Source: Ypsolopha sequella (Eukaryota > Arthropoda > Insecta > Lepidoptera > Ypsolophidae). Taken from it: 64,000 nucleotides of DNA. Within the stretch, counting starts at the first letter, position 1; every line of letters begins with the position of its first letter. Location: contig OW204005.1 in assembly GCA_934047225.1 (NCBI GenBank), positions 21,088,396-21,152,395 of the forward strand, read 5' to 3'. A program made the position numbers and the translations under genes. This document shows, one piece after another, positions 10,231 through 20,517 of this stretch. Under the pieces are notes generated by a model, which made no database searches, had not been told where the DNA came from, and worked only from the letters and a program-made list of their open reading frames with translations.

Positions 10231-10513
10231 TTAAGAGATCAACTTGTTTTTTTTTTATAAAATAGGCAATAGAAATATGAAGGGATGTTACCTAAATCCA
10301 ATATTGTTTTCCCTACAAAATATTTCAGTATTAGCTAAAAACAGACCAATTTGTTGTTTCGCTGCGTGAACACTAGTATTACGCGTCCAAGAAAAAGAGG
10401 CCAAAAACCCAACATATAATCGCTTCTATGAAAAGCAAATAAGGTCTTTGCTATTAGACTTATTGTGCTAGACGGGTAATAAAAAAAGTTGCTACGGTAT
10501 GCCATCCTCTTAA
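10231..10513 (-). mobile_element. TTAA-flanked MITE Q, copy 1
   Basis: It is bounded by TTAA at 10231 and at 10510. On its own strand it reads GAGGATGGCATACCG..., CACAATAAGTC, CCTCTTTTTCTTGGACGC, AGCGAAACAACAAATTGG and ends AAGTTGATCTC. Copies 2 (50316) and 3 (60387) have the same order. Terminal inverted repeats are very weak. Non-coding. Confidence 0.65.
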
Positions 10514-10632
10514 GTTACCGTATAGCCTTAAAACAAGACGGCTGGCTGGTATACCGAAAAGTGGCCACAATATCTGGTTAAATTGCTCAAGTTACAGACC
10601 AAAAAGTTTCACCACCAGCTGCTAGCTACAGC

Positions 10633-11281
10633 TTAAGGTTAAACGTCATTGGCTTAGCGCAAAGTGCATAACTTAACTTTGTTTTTCTTGTTTATAAACT
10701 TGAAATTGAAAAGCATTTTGTTCTTTGGTATTTGACGCCAATAGTTCAGTATTAGTTCGGTTTTAAAGTAGGAGTCTGAAATTGTGCACACAATTAGTCA
10801 TGATCTTCTCAAAACCAACTTAAAATGCTGATTTGTTTGGACAAGATCATGACTAATTGTGCATTAAATTTCAAACTCATGCTTTATAAACCTCACTGAT
10901 ACTGAACTATTGGCGTCAATTGCTACATATCAAAATGTTTTTCATTTTTTACTCTACAACTCTTTCAAACTAAACAACCATGTCAGTCAGTGAGTCAGTT
11001 CAAAAAAGTTGTATCCTTTTTTTCTTTCCTTTGTCCTTTGTGTTTCGCGTGGTGCGCGTCCTGCACCCTGCAGCCCCCGTGTTATACTTCTGCTGCGTGG
11101 TTTGCGTGCGGGCTGCTTTGCCCATCCTTATTTTCAAAGACCCATCCTTTTTTTTTAGTGTTTGGCGTGGAGCGCGGCCTGCACCCTGCAGCCCACGCGT
11201 TTCGGTGTTTCGTTCGGTAGGTGGACAAGAAAAAAAGTTAAGTTATGCACTTTGCGCTAAGCGACTGACATTTAACCTTAA
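10633..11281. mobile_element. TTAA-flanked inverted-repeat element M, 649 bp
   Basis: The ends are about 50-bp inverted repeats: GGTTAAACGTCATTGGCTTA then GCGCAAAGTGCATAACTTAA, repeated in reverse at 11228-11277. Both sides carry TTAA. The interior contains hairpin N (10732-10919) and a GC-rich, T-run-bearing stretch at 11035-11220 with an internal direct repeat around CCTGCACCCTGCAGCCC. The frames at 10980-11309 and 10990-11220 lie in that stretch and have no recognisable domain. Confidence 0.75.
10732..10919. mobile_element. Hairpin MITE N nested in M
   Basis: A near-complete palindrome: TTGACGCCAATAGTTCAGTA pairs with TACTGAACTATTGGCGTCAA, and inside GCACACAATTAGTCATGATC pairs with GATCATGACTAATTGTGC. 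The loop is about 40 bp. It lies inside element M and so inserted after it, or is M's own internal hairpin. Confidence 0.8.
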
Positions 11282-11466
11282 ACCTACGAGTACTTACGTA
11301 CCGCTTTAATGTTTATATTTCCTTTTATATTTTTTTACATTGTTTTTCTACCTTGTAATGCACCTAATAATATTTAGAATCTCCAAGTAATTTATAAATA
11401 TATAGCGTATATTTGTGCAAGTACGGCGATAAAGCTCACCACTATTTGGGATGTAATAATCGTCGG

Positions 11467-12375
11467 TGAAACGCGAGTGTACCGAGTGTGGATTGTGACT
11501 TAATAATAATATAATAATAATAAAGGCGTAGGGATGTGACGACCCCATCGCCCTCTGGTATGTCCTGTACGTCCAGTGCAATCAGTCACCGCAGGGCGGC
11601 TTGTGGCGAGCCGATGGTGAGTGGCGACACCACGGACCCTACCTCCAGGGGACACTATCACACATGCGCTTACACACACACATACACACAGCAACACGCA
11701 CCCTCTGCCTCTGCGCTTGCCTTAACCAGCCGGCCAGAGTGGAGATGCAAGAGCGGAACCTATGCTCCAGGTTGGAAGTGTAAAATGTCATAACGCCGGG
11801 GGCACTTGACTGTATAAGGATCTTGCGCCCCGCAGACTCACCTCTCGACAACCTTAGCTGCTTCCATAGTGCTGCCCTCTGGCCGCCCCATGGTGGCTAG
11901 ATAGGAGGCCCACAACGGCTATCCTGTTGGATAGTTATTTAGCAGCAAGTCACCATATGCCTTATTTAAATTTGTGAGAGATTTTCGAGGCAGATGTCCG
12001 TTATCTCACTCCATAGCCCTGTTATCCGGCCCATTTAGCATCCCATCCTCATAGCCCACTCCAAGTCGCTTCCTTCCTGGCAATAGTTTGGCAACTGTGG
12101 GGGACTGTCCGTTAGTGTATCACAATTATACATTGAGGGAGAGGCCTTTTACACACATTTAGATGAAATGGTAAAAAGGCCTCTTTAATGTTGGCTTCGG
12201 CCCCATGAATGCCTTTCATATGACCGGGTCCCTATGGGCCCGTGACTGAAAAGTGTACCTACATAATAATAATAAAAATCTTCATTTGAAAATAAAATGG
12301 TTGCATTTAACTTGCATTTCACAGTTCACACTCGGAACACTCTTGACACCCCCTCGGGGATTCTTGTCGTGAATA
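11467..12375 (+). repeat. Repeat J, copy 3, interrupted
   Basis: The left half (GTGTACCGAGTGTGGATTGT then GACTT, to 11501) and the right half (from AACTTGCATTTCACAG near 12308, through CACTCGGAACAC and CCCCCTCGGGGATTC) rebuild the J hairpin seen whole at 4058-4160. The interruption is the LINE 3' end described next. Confidence 0.7.
11502..12305 (+). mobile_element. 5'-truncated LINE 3' end with TAA tail, inserted in J
   Basis: It begins in a TAATAATAA run and has a second TAATAATAATAA run near 12265. The body is GC-richer than the flanks: GCCGATGGTGAGTGGCGACA, CATAACGCCGGGGGCAC, GGTGGCTAGATAGG, then CCGGGTCCCTATGGGCCCGT. No ORF is conserved, and the short frames at 11500-11851 on both strands are chance. 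Flanking ACTT on each side is consistent with a short target duplication. The clade is unknown. Confidence 0.6.
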
Positions 12376-12564
12376 TAAAACGTATAGCACATAGTGACTA
12401 TTAAATATCAACAGACTTATTAGTTGACTGATGACGCGACGATCCAAATATATGACTTATTTCAAATTTATCATTTTATTTATGTTTATTTAAAATTATT
12501 TATATGTGAGTACAAATTTCTTATTCTTCATTGTACACAAAATATTTGATTACACACGTAAACA

Positions 12565-12710
12565 TTAAAATTATTATACAGCGGTGAGCTTTTATCTCTG
12601 TAAGAGATTTCTTCCAGCAAACCGAAAGAAAATCAGGAATACATAAAAGGAAAACAGTGTACATATATAATATAATGAAGTAATACTTACTTCCAAATAA
12701 TAACAATATT
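12565..12710 (-). repeat. LINE 3' untranslated end, second copy
   Basis: On the minus strand it has CTGGAAGAAATCTCTTACAG, AGAGATAAAAGCTCACCGC, with the perfect ATCTCT/AGAGAT stem. It is homologous to 2098-2215 along its whole length (CAGCAAACCGAAAGAAAATC, GGAATACATAAAAGG). The element is 5' truncated. Confidence 0.6.
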
Positions 12711-12769
12711 TATTCTTCTAAAATATCAACAGAGTAGCGACGTGAATAATACAGGTGTTAGAGTGTTCC

Positions 12770-12850
12770 AAAGTATGGACTCTGAAATGCACACTCGGAC
12801 ACCAACGTTTTACCGACGATTATCACGTCCCAACATGATGGATGGTGAGC
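12770..12850 (+). repeat. Repeat J, copy 4
   Basis: GTGTTCCAAAGTATGGACTC, CACACTCGGACACCAACG, and TTACCGACGATTATCACGTC follow the J order. It directly abuts A-family copy A4. Confidence 0.5.
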
Positions 12851-12854
12851 GCCG

Positions 12855-13393
12855 TCATTAAGGCGATACCAAAAACAAAATGGGTTTTTTTCGAATCCAT
12901 TTACTCCACTATAACGTCATCTACGTATTTCATTTTTGGGTAAATGTTTATTGAGTATTTGATTAAGATTCTCACTAAAGGAAAACGCGATTGGATGAAA
13001 TTTTCTCGACCGAATTTAATTTCGAAAAGACCTCTAAATTGTTTTATTTTTTCCTGTAATTCTGAAATCCTAACTAATTTCATTGTGAAATCGCATTCAG
13101 AATGTGAATTTATGTATTTGTAAAGTCTACTTGAATTTTTTTTTTAATAGCGTAGTACATTTTATATTAATAAAAAACCGACTTTTTGCTACTTTTCCAC
13201 GAATCTGTCCCACTCGCACTGAGGGATTTTTCGCATATGGAGTAACAGGGCCTTTACGCGGTGTATACCTATTACGCAGTACAGCTAACTCGAGTTATGC
13301 CTAAACATCATTTACAGTTCTCTTTCGGCCTCACTATCTGTTTGCCTGAGTTGCTATAGGACTGGATGCCAAAACTTTTACGTAGCGCCTTAA
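12855..13393 (-). mobile_element. A-family MITE copy A4
   Basis: It runs from TTAAGGCGATACC to GTAGCGCCTTAA. Family marks are AAAACGCGATTGG, TTTTCTCGACCG, GACCTCTAAATTG, AAAAAACCGACTTTTTGC and CGCACTGAGGG. Relative to A2 at 46851 it holds about 120 extra bases after CAACAGGG-like sequence (about 13252-13375). Its last TTAA (13390) is shared with the next element, C copy 2. Confidence 0.6.
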
Positions 13394-13862
13394 GGCGATT
13401 ACCGTCGCCAAATTAGCAGATCGAAGTTTGTCTATATGAATATCAACGGAAACGACATTGAATTAACGTTCAAATCAGTGTACAATGCGTGGTGGCTGTT
13501 ACGACGCTCGCTGCGTCCTTGATAGGGCAAAATAGGAGACAATAATACTTTTCACATGGGCGTCATTGTTCGATTGAATAATTCTATGTTATATTTATAG
13601 CTATTAGGTTTGTCTATTTATCAAAGCATAAATGAATTAAATCACCTAAGCCGCTTAGGAGCAGTAAGAAATTCAAGCCAAAAAACACCATTCAGTTGAA
13701 ACAATTTTTCATATAGAAGTTTTGGTGGTACGAAAAATAAAAATGTTGCATATGTTGTCCTAGAGTTGATAATCCATAATACATTTTTTCAATATTTTTG
13801 GTTTGGCCATAAAAGAGGAGTAGGCTTTAGAAAGTACCCATTTGGCGGTATTAAGGGCCTTA
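13390..13862. mobile_element. TTAA-flanked element C, copy 2 (right end uncertain)
   Basis: It starts TTAAGGCGATTACCGTCG and shares with C copy 1 (34153) the stretch AAAATAGGAGAcaataatac and CTTTTCACATGG. The right boundary may be the TTAA pair near 13851-13862 (TATTAAGGGCCTTAAGG). Non-coding. Confidence 0.45.
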
Positions 13863-14229
13863 AGGTACAAATAGTAGCACGCAGACCGAACATGTGCTAC
13901 GAGATCTAAACCCGCTATGTCCGCATTATTTACGTTCGCAAGTGCCACGCCCCCTTACCGTATCTCCCTTGTTTCCTTTATCTATGGCAGACATGTTCTC
14001 TCGTGGATTTCGCTGCATGAGTTTTCAGTCTCTTTTGAAATAACAACTTTTATTTATTTCTTTCTGGAAAGAGTACTTTTATTTTGCGCTGGAAAGTTGT
14101 TATATAGTTGTGCTTCGGTCTTTGTTTCGTTTTAGTTTTACATTTGTTGTAGAAAGCATCATGTGCTGTCGTTAGTACTCGTATATGCGCCCAAGTGATA
14201 CGGTTGACTTGAGTGACCTCGACCTATTT
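13863..14229. other. Unassigned sequence
   Basis: It holds two small opposing frames (13760-13948 minus, 13917-14135 plus) with no recognised motif. TTCGCAAGTGCCACGCCCCC is locally GC-rich. No repeat partner was found in the window. Confidence 0.3.
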
Positions 14230-14540
14230 TTAGGGTTCCGTAGCACCTAAAAGGTACGAAAGGAACCTTTATGGTGAGACTCCGTTATCCGTCCGTCCGT
14301 ATGTCACAGCCTCATAACTTTAGCACCGTTAAAGATACGGACATGAAATTTCAAAAATTGCATTAATTTGCCCACATATTACGGTGTAAAAAAAATATGG
14401 AAATTTTAATTGTTCAAAATATTCCGAAAACAAAAGTGAGAAAAATAAAAAATATTACAATTTATGTATCAAATTGTATATATTAAAAAGCTAATTGTTA
14501 AAATATATACTTTTACTATATTTACTGGCACTGGTTTATT
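14230..14540 (+). repeat. Repeat G, copy 2 (5' part)
   Basis: It begins TAGGGTTCCGTAGCACCT and contains GTGAGACTCCGTTATCCGTC, ATGTCACAGCCTCATAAC and GCACCGTTAAAGATACGG. It stops at TTTACTGGCACTGG, the place where full copies continue. Confidence 0.7.
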
Positions 14541-14544
14541 TAAT

Positions 14545-14662
14545 AAATTGGGCCAATCGCAGCGCAGAATCGCGGTGCTATAATTTAATATTATAACATT
14601 GGATAAACAATCTAGGTACTATTATTTATTACTTTTATTGCAGTATGGGAATGGATAAAATA
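14545..14662 (+). repeat. Repeat U, copy 2
   Basis: GCGCAGAATCGCGGTGC, TATAATTTAATATTATAAC and TAAACAATCTAGGTAC match the U copy at 2690. It lies immediately after the truncated G repeat. Confidence 0.5.
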
Positions 14663-14689
14663 CATTTAGTATTATTAATTTTTTATTTT

Positions 14690-15083
14690 ATTTATTATTT
14701 ACATTTATACAACACAATCCTTACAGACTAACCTAATGCGATTGGCAAAAAATTATATTTAAAGCAGTTTTTGCGAACTCCGTCAAACAACAACTAAGCA
14801 AATCGGTATCCGTAAGGTTGTCGATTCAGTTGAAAAGATGGAGTGCCTTTACAACAGGTGACTCTTTAAAAACATTAGTGCCCGCATGCTGCACGCAAAA
14901 CAACTTATGATTTCTCGCGCGAAGATAGTTATCCGGCACAAACAGCTTCAAGGACGCTACCAACCGCGGATTGAACAATATACCTCGCAAAACTTTAAAA
15001 AGATAAATTAGTAGCGCCAGGTCTCTCCTCACTTCCAACTTATTATATCCAACCATACCTATAACAAATAGGGTTGGATACAT
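14690..15083 (-). pseudogene. C-terminal remnant of a LINE reverse transcriptase protein
   Basis: The 85-codon minus-strand frame reads LEVRRDLALLIYLFKVLRG, then an LRARNHKLF-like stretch and SPVVKALHLFN. The pattern RRDxxxxxxLxKLLxG, FxVPxxxxRxxxLF, RTNxxxxSPxxRALxxxN is the region after the RT thumb in Jockey-type LINEs. Upstream RT motifs are not present, so it is 5' truncated. The downstream stretch to 14690 is AT-rich and probably 3' UTR with a poly(A)-like end (TAAATAAAATAAAAA read on the minus strand). Confidence 0.65.
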
Positions 15084-15099
15084 CAGTGGATATTATGGA

Positions 15100-15620
15100 T
15101 TAACACCATAATTTTTTTTTCAATGCAGTTGCTCGTACAGTTTTCTTTTTTGTGTAACAAAATTATGCGGAAAGCGACTCTTTGTTTCACGCGTGAAATA
15201 AAACAGTACTGAAATCCTTTATTTCACGCGTGAAATAAAGTAATTTTTTCAAGTTTTTGACTCTGTGGTGCATGGTGCAAGTCATAAAATTTAAAAAATT
15301 ACAAAGATGCAAGGAGGTTTTGCTGTCCAAAAAAAACAATTATTTATAAGTATGCGCGCTCTAGCAATAATCGAATGATGATAAACACCATAACACATAG
15401 GATTCTTGATTATCTCATTTAAAAATACGTGTTTTGTTTCCGCAAACAAAAATATTTTTGTTGTATTTCCTCGCAAAATGCATTGAAAAATGTTGTAAGA
15501 TACTTGAGCGTAAAAGGTTTTTATCCGAATGCGTGCCAATGAAAACACTCGCTGCGCTCGTGTTTTCAATTTGGCACTTATTCGTATAAAACCTTACTTT
15601 CCGCACGTGTATCTTAAATA
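15100..15620. repeat. Relatives of repeat H with TCGCTGCGCTCG core
   Basis: It contains CAATGCAGTTGCTCGTAC (15121) and, further on, GCATTGAAAAATGTTG, then ACACTCGCTGCGCTCGTGTT. These are H-family landmarks with different intervening sequence. A separate hairpin of CACGCGTGAAATAAA motifs appears at 15188-15240. A diverged subfamily is the simplest reading. Confidence 0.45.
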
Positions 15621-16272
15621 ACTATAATACAACCAGCGAATAAACTTGTTTTGAATTTGTAAGGATGAAAAGATGGCACCTCCTTTCGCTTGTCCTTCTA
15701 TAAAGAAATTAATATACTATGGAATCTATTGATCGTTTGACAAAGTCGACTCTCTTTCCTCAACCCTATTATTAATATTACATAAAGAAACCCCAGCAGC
15801 CAGGCGGTAATAGCACTGAAAATCACACCGCTTTCCAGGGCGGGATAATAGGCAATGCAGGCAACATCCCTGCTTGGGGCCGGGGCCCCGTAAGAGAGAC
15901 GGGGCACGAGAGAAAAATAACTCAAATTCGATTAAGGCGCTCTTATCTCAGAAGAGTGACTCTCTGTCTTATTCTTTACGTGTAAGGAGTAAAGAAAATA
16001 ACCACACTTTTGTACTTTTTCGTTGTTTTTATCGGTTTTTAAATTGTTTAAAAATAAGGGATATGTTTATTAAAACCCACTTACGTGGTCGACCTAGAAA
16101 ATTTAAAGAGCAATATTACCAGATATGTTTCGTTAATAAAAGAGTGGAATTATGGAAATGGCATGATTTGAAAGGTCTTATTACATGCTGTGTTCGTGAA
16201 TTATTTCTATCGAGCAAAGTTTATCTGATCGTATAACACATGCGTGGAAGACCTAGATAAAGGTTTGAACTA

Positions 16273-17909
16273 CACTTCTGGACACATCTATTGGCCCACC
16301 TTAGAGTTTAGGTTTCGATGGCCCCTACCTAAATATGATTGCTAGATTGAACAAAAACTATTGATCCAGTTTTAAACCTGATACGTTTTACCATCTTTTT
16401 CGATCGTATTGTTTTAAATTTGAATTCAGAATACCACACGACATGGAGCTACGACTAACAAGTCGGGTATGCGCCTTGATGAAGGCAGTTGATTTTTTAA
16501 TAAAAAACATGTTTAATCAAATAAAGGTTTAATTTAATAACGCATGTTGCCTCCATGGGCATCTACGACAACTCTCATACGATTAGGCATAGAGTTTATC
16601 AACCGCTCTATGAAATTTTGAGGGATCATCTCCCATTCCTCTTCTATGGCAGTTTTCAACTCCTGCAACGTCTGGGCAACTGGCTGACGAGCCCTAACAC
16701 GTCTTTTTAGCTCGTCCCACATGTGCTCAATCGGGTTCATGTCTGGGCTTCTGGCTGGCCAGTCCATAACTGTGATGTTCACATCCCGAAGATATTCCCT
16801 GACGATGCCGGCCGTATGGGCTCTTGCATTATCATGCATAAAAAGGAAATTTGGGCCCACATGGTCCGCGTATGGCATCACGTGAGGTTCTAAGCACTCA
16901 CGAATGTACCTTTCAGCATTTAATGTTGGCAGCCGTGGTCCCGTAACAACCTCAAGTTGAGTTTTGCCGCTCGCGGATATACCGCCCCAGACAGTCCATG
17001 AGCCACCGCCATAAGCAACCCTCTCTAGAAAGCAGCATTTTGCAAAACGCTCTCCCTTACGTCGGTAGACCTTCTTCCTTCCATCATTGCCATGTAACGC
17101 AATTTTAGACTCATCAGAAAAGAGTACACGGCTCCAATGCTGCTGAGTCCAATTTAAATGAGTGCGCGCGAAATGAAGGCGCGCTGTTCGGTGGGCTCGC
17201 GTTAGTTTGGGGCCATTAGCTGGCTTGTGTGGTACCATATCGCGTTCTTTTAACCTTCTCCGAACAGTTCGAGCGCTCACAGATACTCCGTGGAAGTCGC
17301 GAAGTTGGTTTTGTATCTCAATGGAGGTAAGGTGACGATTTCTCAAGCAGGTCGTCACGATGAATCGATCCTGCCTTTCAGTTGTGGCCCGAAATCGTGG
17401 CCTTCCTTGGCGACGAACAAAGCCGCCAGTCTCTAGGTACCTCCGATAAACATTTCGGACCGCAGATCGACCTAAATTAAGTTAAGCACTTACATTTCTT
17501 TGGCTGTGTCCGGCCTGGATAAGTGCCACAGCTTGGGCGGCGACTTCAGGCGAAGTATCCATAGATTATTGATAGAACCTCACCTTAATCTTAAGAATAA
17601 GTAATGTTTGTTGCAAAACCAAAGAGAAAAATCACACTTTAAAGAATTAAATCCAAGTAAACCAATAAAATCAAGTTAAAATCAAGTTTTCTTAGTATTC
17701 GATTGTTTGATATCAACGAACAGGCTCCAAATTGTCTTTTGTTTCTTTAAACCCTGTGTTCGAAATTCAAAAAAGTCTATTGAATAAAATTATGAATGTG
17801 CCAGGTTCAAAACTGCATAAAAACTTTTTGCTCGACCTAATATAAATTTTTAGCTAGGACCAAACGAAACTGAAAATGCAAGGTGGGCCAATAGATGTGG
17901 CCAGAAGTG
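16273..17909 (-). mobile_element. Tc1-type DNA transposon, complete, 1637 bp
   Basis: The terminal inverted repeats are about 30 bp: CACTTCTGGACACATCTATT then GGCCCACCTT on the left, with its complement on the right (one mismatch). The element is flanked by TA on both sides (16271-16272, 17910-17911). It carries one transposase frame on the minus strand. It sits in MITE A3. The homologous, uninserted site is GAACTATATTGC (read on the minus strand near 32815), which has a single TA, so insertion was precise. Confidence 0.95.
16534..17562 (-). pseudogene. Tc1-type DD34E transposase with one in-frame stop
   Basis: It encodes a 342-residue transposase that would cut and paste the surrounding element. 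The start is ATG at 17562 (MDTSPEVAAQ). A TAA replaces codon 27 (17484-17482), after which the same frame continues unbroken to 16534. A GTG near 17358 is only the first possible start in the longest open part. Residues 1-110 form the paired-type helix-turn-helix DNA-binding region, with a GRPRF AT-hook-like motif near residue 57. The catalytic triad is present: D150 (LFSDESKI), D244 (FMHDNARAHTA) and E279 (MNPIEHMWDE), with 34 residues between the last two. Length and ends are normal for Tc1. The stop makes it inactive unless read through. Confidence 0.95.
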
Positions 17910-17999
17910 TATATTGCGTATTTTTTTGTAAGTTTTAGGCGATATTTGAAAGTTCTATTTGACTTTGAAATTACTGATTTTGGGATAAGAGCGCCTTAA

Positions 18000-18641
18000 T
18001 TCGATCTTTTCGTTTAAGGTTTCTACCAACGCCAACGACCTTGAACTAAGTAACTTTGTAACCATTTTATATGGTAACTATAGCACTTTTCAACAGAAGA
18101 AAAATACATGTGATGTGGTTTTTCCTGAATTTCATTATAACATACAGAAATGAAGCAAGAAAATTCCAAGTTTACCCTTATTTCTCGACTTTTTGTTCAC
18201 TTGTAACAACATAACTGCTGCAGTTTCAATCGAAATAGTATGGAAATTTATAAACTTCTAGACAAAATAATTTAAAATGATTTGGTTTTCTCAGTTCTTG
18301 GAAATTAATTTTATTTTGGATAAAATAAATTAAAAACACACTATTTTCGCCCTTGTCAGCCTCAGCGACTGACGTAACAGCCATGTTGCAGTGCGAGCTG
18401 ATAAGGACTTTATTTTAATATTGTTTTGTTCGAAATTTCAACCACCACGAATCGAGTTGCTAATTATTACGACGGAGCCACCTTAACAAAGATTTTAGTT
18501 TACTTTTTTTAAAGGATTGTAGCGACACGTGTATGCACACATTTATGCAGTTTCAGCAAGCAACTTTGAGTAACATCGACATACATACATCGATGCCACT
18601 CCAGTCAACTCCCATCCCGTTTAGCACAAGGTTGCGCTCTA
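18000..18641. other. Unassigned sequence
   Basis: Mostly AT-rich. Bases 18350-18480 are richer in GC (CCTTGTCAGCCTCAGCGACT, AACAGCCATGTTGCAGTGCG) and could be unique host DNA. No frame with a recognisable domain. Confidence 0.3.
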
Positions 18642-18738
18642 TTTTACAGTATTATATTTACAATATATTTTACAGTATTATATTTACAATATATCTTACA
18701 GTATTATATTTACAATATATTTTACAGTATTATATTTT
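18642..18738. repeat. 26-bp tandem repeat, about 3.7 copies
   Basis: The unit TTTACAGTATTATATTTACA then ATATAT recurs with its CAGTATTA landmark at 18647, 18673, 18699 and 18725. One copy differs by a single T to C change. It makes part of the 92-codon frame at 18533-18811, which is therefore not evidence of a gene. Confidence 0.95.
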
Positions 18739-18835
18739 ACGTGTTAATTCAGAATATAAAGTTAAGAGTGAACTAGATACTGTGTTCGAATCGAACGAAC
18801 TGAAAACGTAATACCGTTTACTTTCCCCGATAGAA

Positions 18836-19164
18836 AAAAAAACCGGCCTAGTGCGAATCGGACTCGCGCACGATGGGTTCTGTACCATTATCTATAAAAA
18901 CGCCAAAAAAACATGTCTATTGTATGGGAGCCCCCTTAAATATTTATTTTATTCTGTTTTTTAGTATTTGTTGTTATAGCGGCAACAGAAATACATCATC
19001 TGTGAAAATTTTAACTGTCTAAAAATCAGGGTTCATGAGATACAGCCTGGTGACAGACGGACTGACGGACAGACAGACGGACAGCGGAGTTAAGACAACG
19101 GGATCCTATTACTAAGGTAATACGATCCCGTTGGTTACCCTTTGGCTACGGAACCCTAAAAACA
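18836..19164 (-). repeat. Repeat F, copy 4
   Basis: It starts ACCGGCCTAGTGCGAATCGG and ends GGCTACGGAACCCTAAAAAC. A tandem GACGGACAGACAGACGGACA lies inside. The left flank (GTTTACTTTCCCCGATAG) is the reverse of the sequence flanking the F fragment near 1157, so the true repeat may be longer than the part marked here. Confidence 0.75.
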
Positions 19165-19997
19165 CGAAATTAGGTCTAAAAACTACGCAAAACAATTTTT
19201 TCCTTATACTTTTAAAAGGCCTGTATAAAATTTTGTACAAAATTGAAGTCATATTTTGAACAAGCAATGTTTGCCATATTTTGCAAAATAACAATATAAC
19301 CAAAAAACGATATTATTCGATCAAGTTGTGATCATGTGGTATTTTATAGATAAGTCTATCTCTTTGTTCGTTTTGGGTAATTAATCCAAAGATTTCAAAA
19401 GTAAAGATAAGCCCTTACCGTACTATGACAGCACCAAAATGTTTCCACCTTTAAATGGGTGACGCTCACACGTTTGGATTCAGCTCATCTGAACACAGTG
19501 ATAGTTGGACGCCTTAAGTGCACTTAAAGTTAATCATTTGAACAACTTTAGTAGTCTGAACAGTTTGCTGACCATAGGTAGACAGATAGCGCACTCATAT
19601 TGTGCGCGCGTCGCCATTTATTTATTTTATTTATTTTACTTTAGAACCTTAGCCTACTAACAGTGATTTTCACCAACTCGTAAGCTAAGTTATTAACACA
19701 TTAACAAATTTTAACACAGGTTGGTACTTATGAAACTAAATGCTATGTTAACGCACGCATTCAAAAACAAGGCAATAGATTTTAGGTGCCAGGGCTCATC
19801 TAAAATTTTGAAGTCTTTGAATTAATCCGGCCCTGTCTCCTCAAACTTTCTATTTATTTACTCTTATATAGAAAGGAAATATCTTCGCTTTCCTTTCTTA
19901 CTAGCAACCAAAAAAATAAAAGATCAAAGTTAGCTCTGATCTGCGATATCACAAGAAATCCTACAAATATTTATTTATTTAAATACATCGTCGCGAC
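19165..19997. other. Unassigned AT-rich sequence
   Basis: No reading frame with recognised motifs. TTTATTTATTTTATTTATTT at 19616-19635 looks like an old retroposon tail. No convincing repeat partner in the window. Confidence 0.3.
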
Positions 19998-20062
19998 ATG
20001 AATCCCTGAGGTGGTGTCAGAGGTGTTCCGAGTGTGAAATACAAGTCACAGTCCCACGTTTC
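19998..20062 (+). repeat. Repeat J, fragment 5
   Basis: AATCCCTGAGGTGGTGTCAG and GTGTTCCGAGTGTGAAATAC, then AAGTCACAGTCCCACG, match one arm of J. Confidence 0.4.
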
Positions 20063-20093
20063 AATAATTGGACCCACATTTTAACTTGCCTTC

Positions 20094-20517
20094 TTAAGAG
20101 GCTATGCAAATTTTATTTTTGTCACTGTCTCTCCAAGCGAAAAATCGCGAAGTGCGAGAGGGGCGGATTCAGGGCAAAAGGGAAAAAAGTTGGTTTTATA
20201 TTTTTATTAAAAAAACTAAAATAGCTAGCAAAATTTCAAATATTAAATCTCTAGATATTGTTAAAACACACCTAATAAAATATGTTTGAGGTCTGTATAT
20301 GGTTCCTTTTCGTCAAACGAGGAGAAAAAGTGTGTTTGAAGACCTCATTTCAACAATTATTTCTATCGAGGAAAATTTATCTAAACATGTTTTTCAATTT
20401 CAAAACCCTAGATTATATAGTCAAAATGCACATACCAGAAACTGATTATAATTTTCCGTGTATTTCATGAAATACACAGAAAAGAATCACCTGTATTTTT
20501 TTCGCATATCGCCTTAA
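20094..20517 (+). mobile_element. A-family MITE A1, complete copy, 424 bp
   Basis: It is bounded by TTAA at 20094 and 20514. The ends are weak inverted repeats (TTAAGAGGCTATGC and GCATATCGCCTTAA). The body has TCGCGAAGTGCGAGAGGGGC, AAAACTAAAATAGCTAGC, AACGAGGAGAAAAAGTGTG, CAACAATTATTTCTATCGAG and TTTCATGAAATACAC. Its two short frames (20104-20289, 20282-20470) are not genes. The right TTAA is also the left end of element B. Confidence 0.85.

Larger units (their letters stand above)
15932..17999. mobile_element. TTAA-flanked MITE A3, copy a, split by a Tc1 element
   Basis: The ends are inverted repeats TTAAGGCGCTCTTATC and GATAAGAGCGCCTTAA. Removing the Tc1 element and one TA leaves about 429 bp, against 432 bp for the unsplit copy at 32724. 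The order of internal marks is the same: AAATAACCACACTTTTGTAC, CACTTACGTGGTCGACC, GAGCAATATTACCAGA, ACACATGCGTGGAAGACC. The 120-codon frame at 15874-16236 and the matching frame at 32851-33174 are by-products of this non-coding repeat. Confidence 0.9.

Noticed and set aside
10980..11309. Two overlapping Cys/Phe-rich frames that look secreted
   Set aside because: They are inside TTAA element M, partly over a direct repeat, and the hydrophobic runs come from T-rich sequence.
11500..11851. Cysteine-rich minus frame and overlapping plus frames
   Set aside because: They fall in a LINE 3' untranslated region with a CACACA stretch. No domain, and opposite frames are equally open.
15874..16236. 120-codon frame, with a matching frame at 32851-33174
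   Set aside because: The similar frames are explained by homologous copies of the non-coding MITE A3. They extend beyond the MITE differently and match no domain.
17358..17358. GTG as the transposase start
   Set aside because: Insect genes start at ATG. The homologous N-terminus continues upstream to ATG 17562 across one stop codon.
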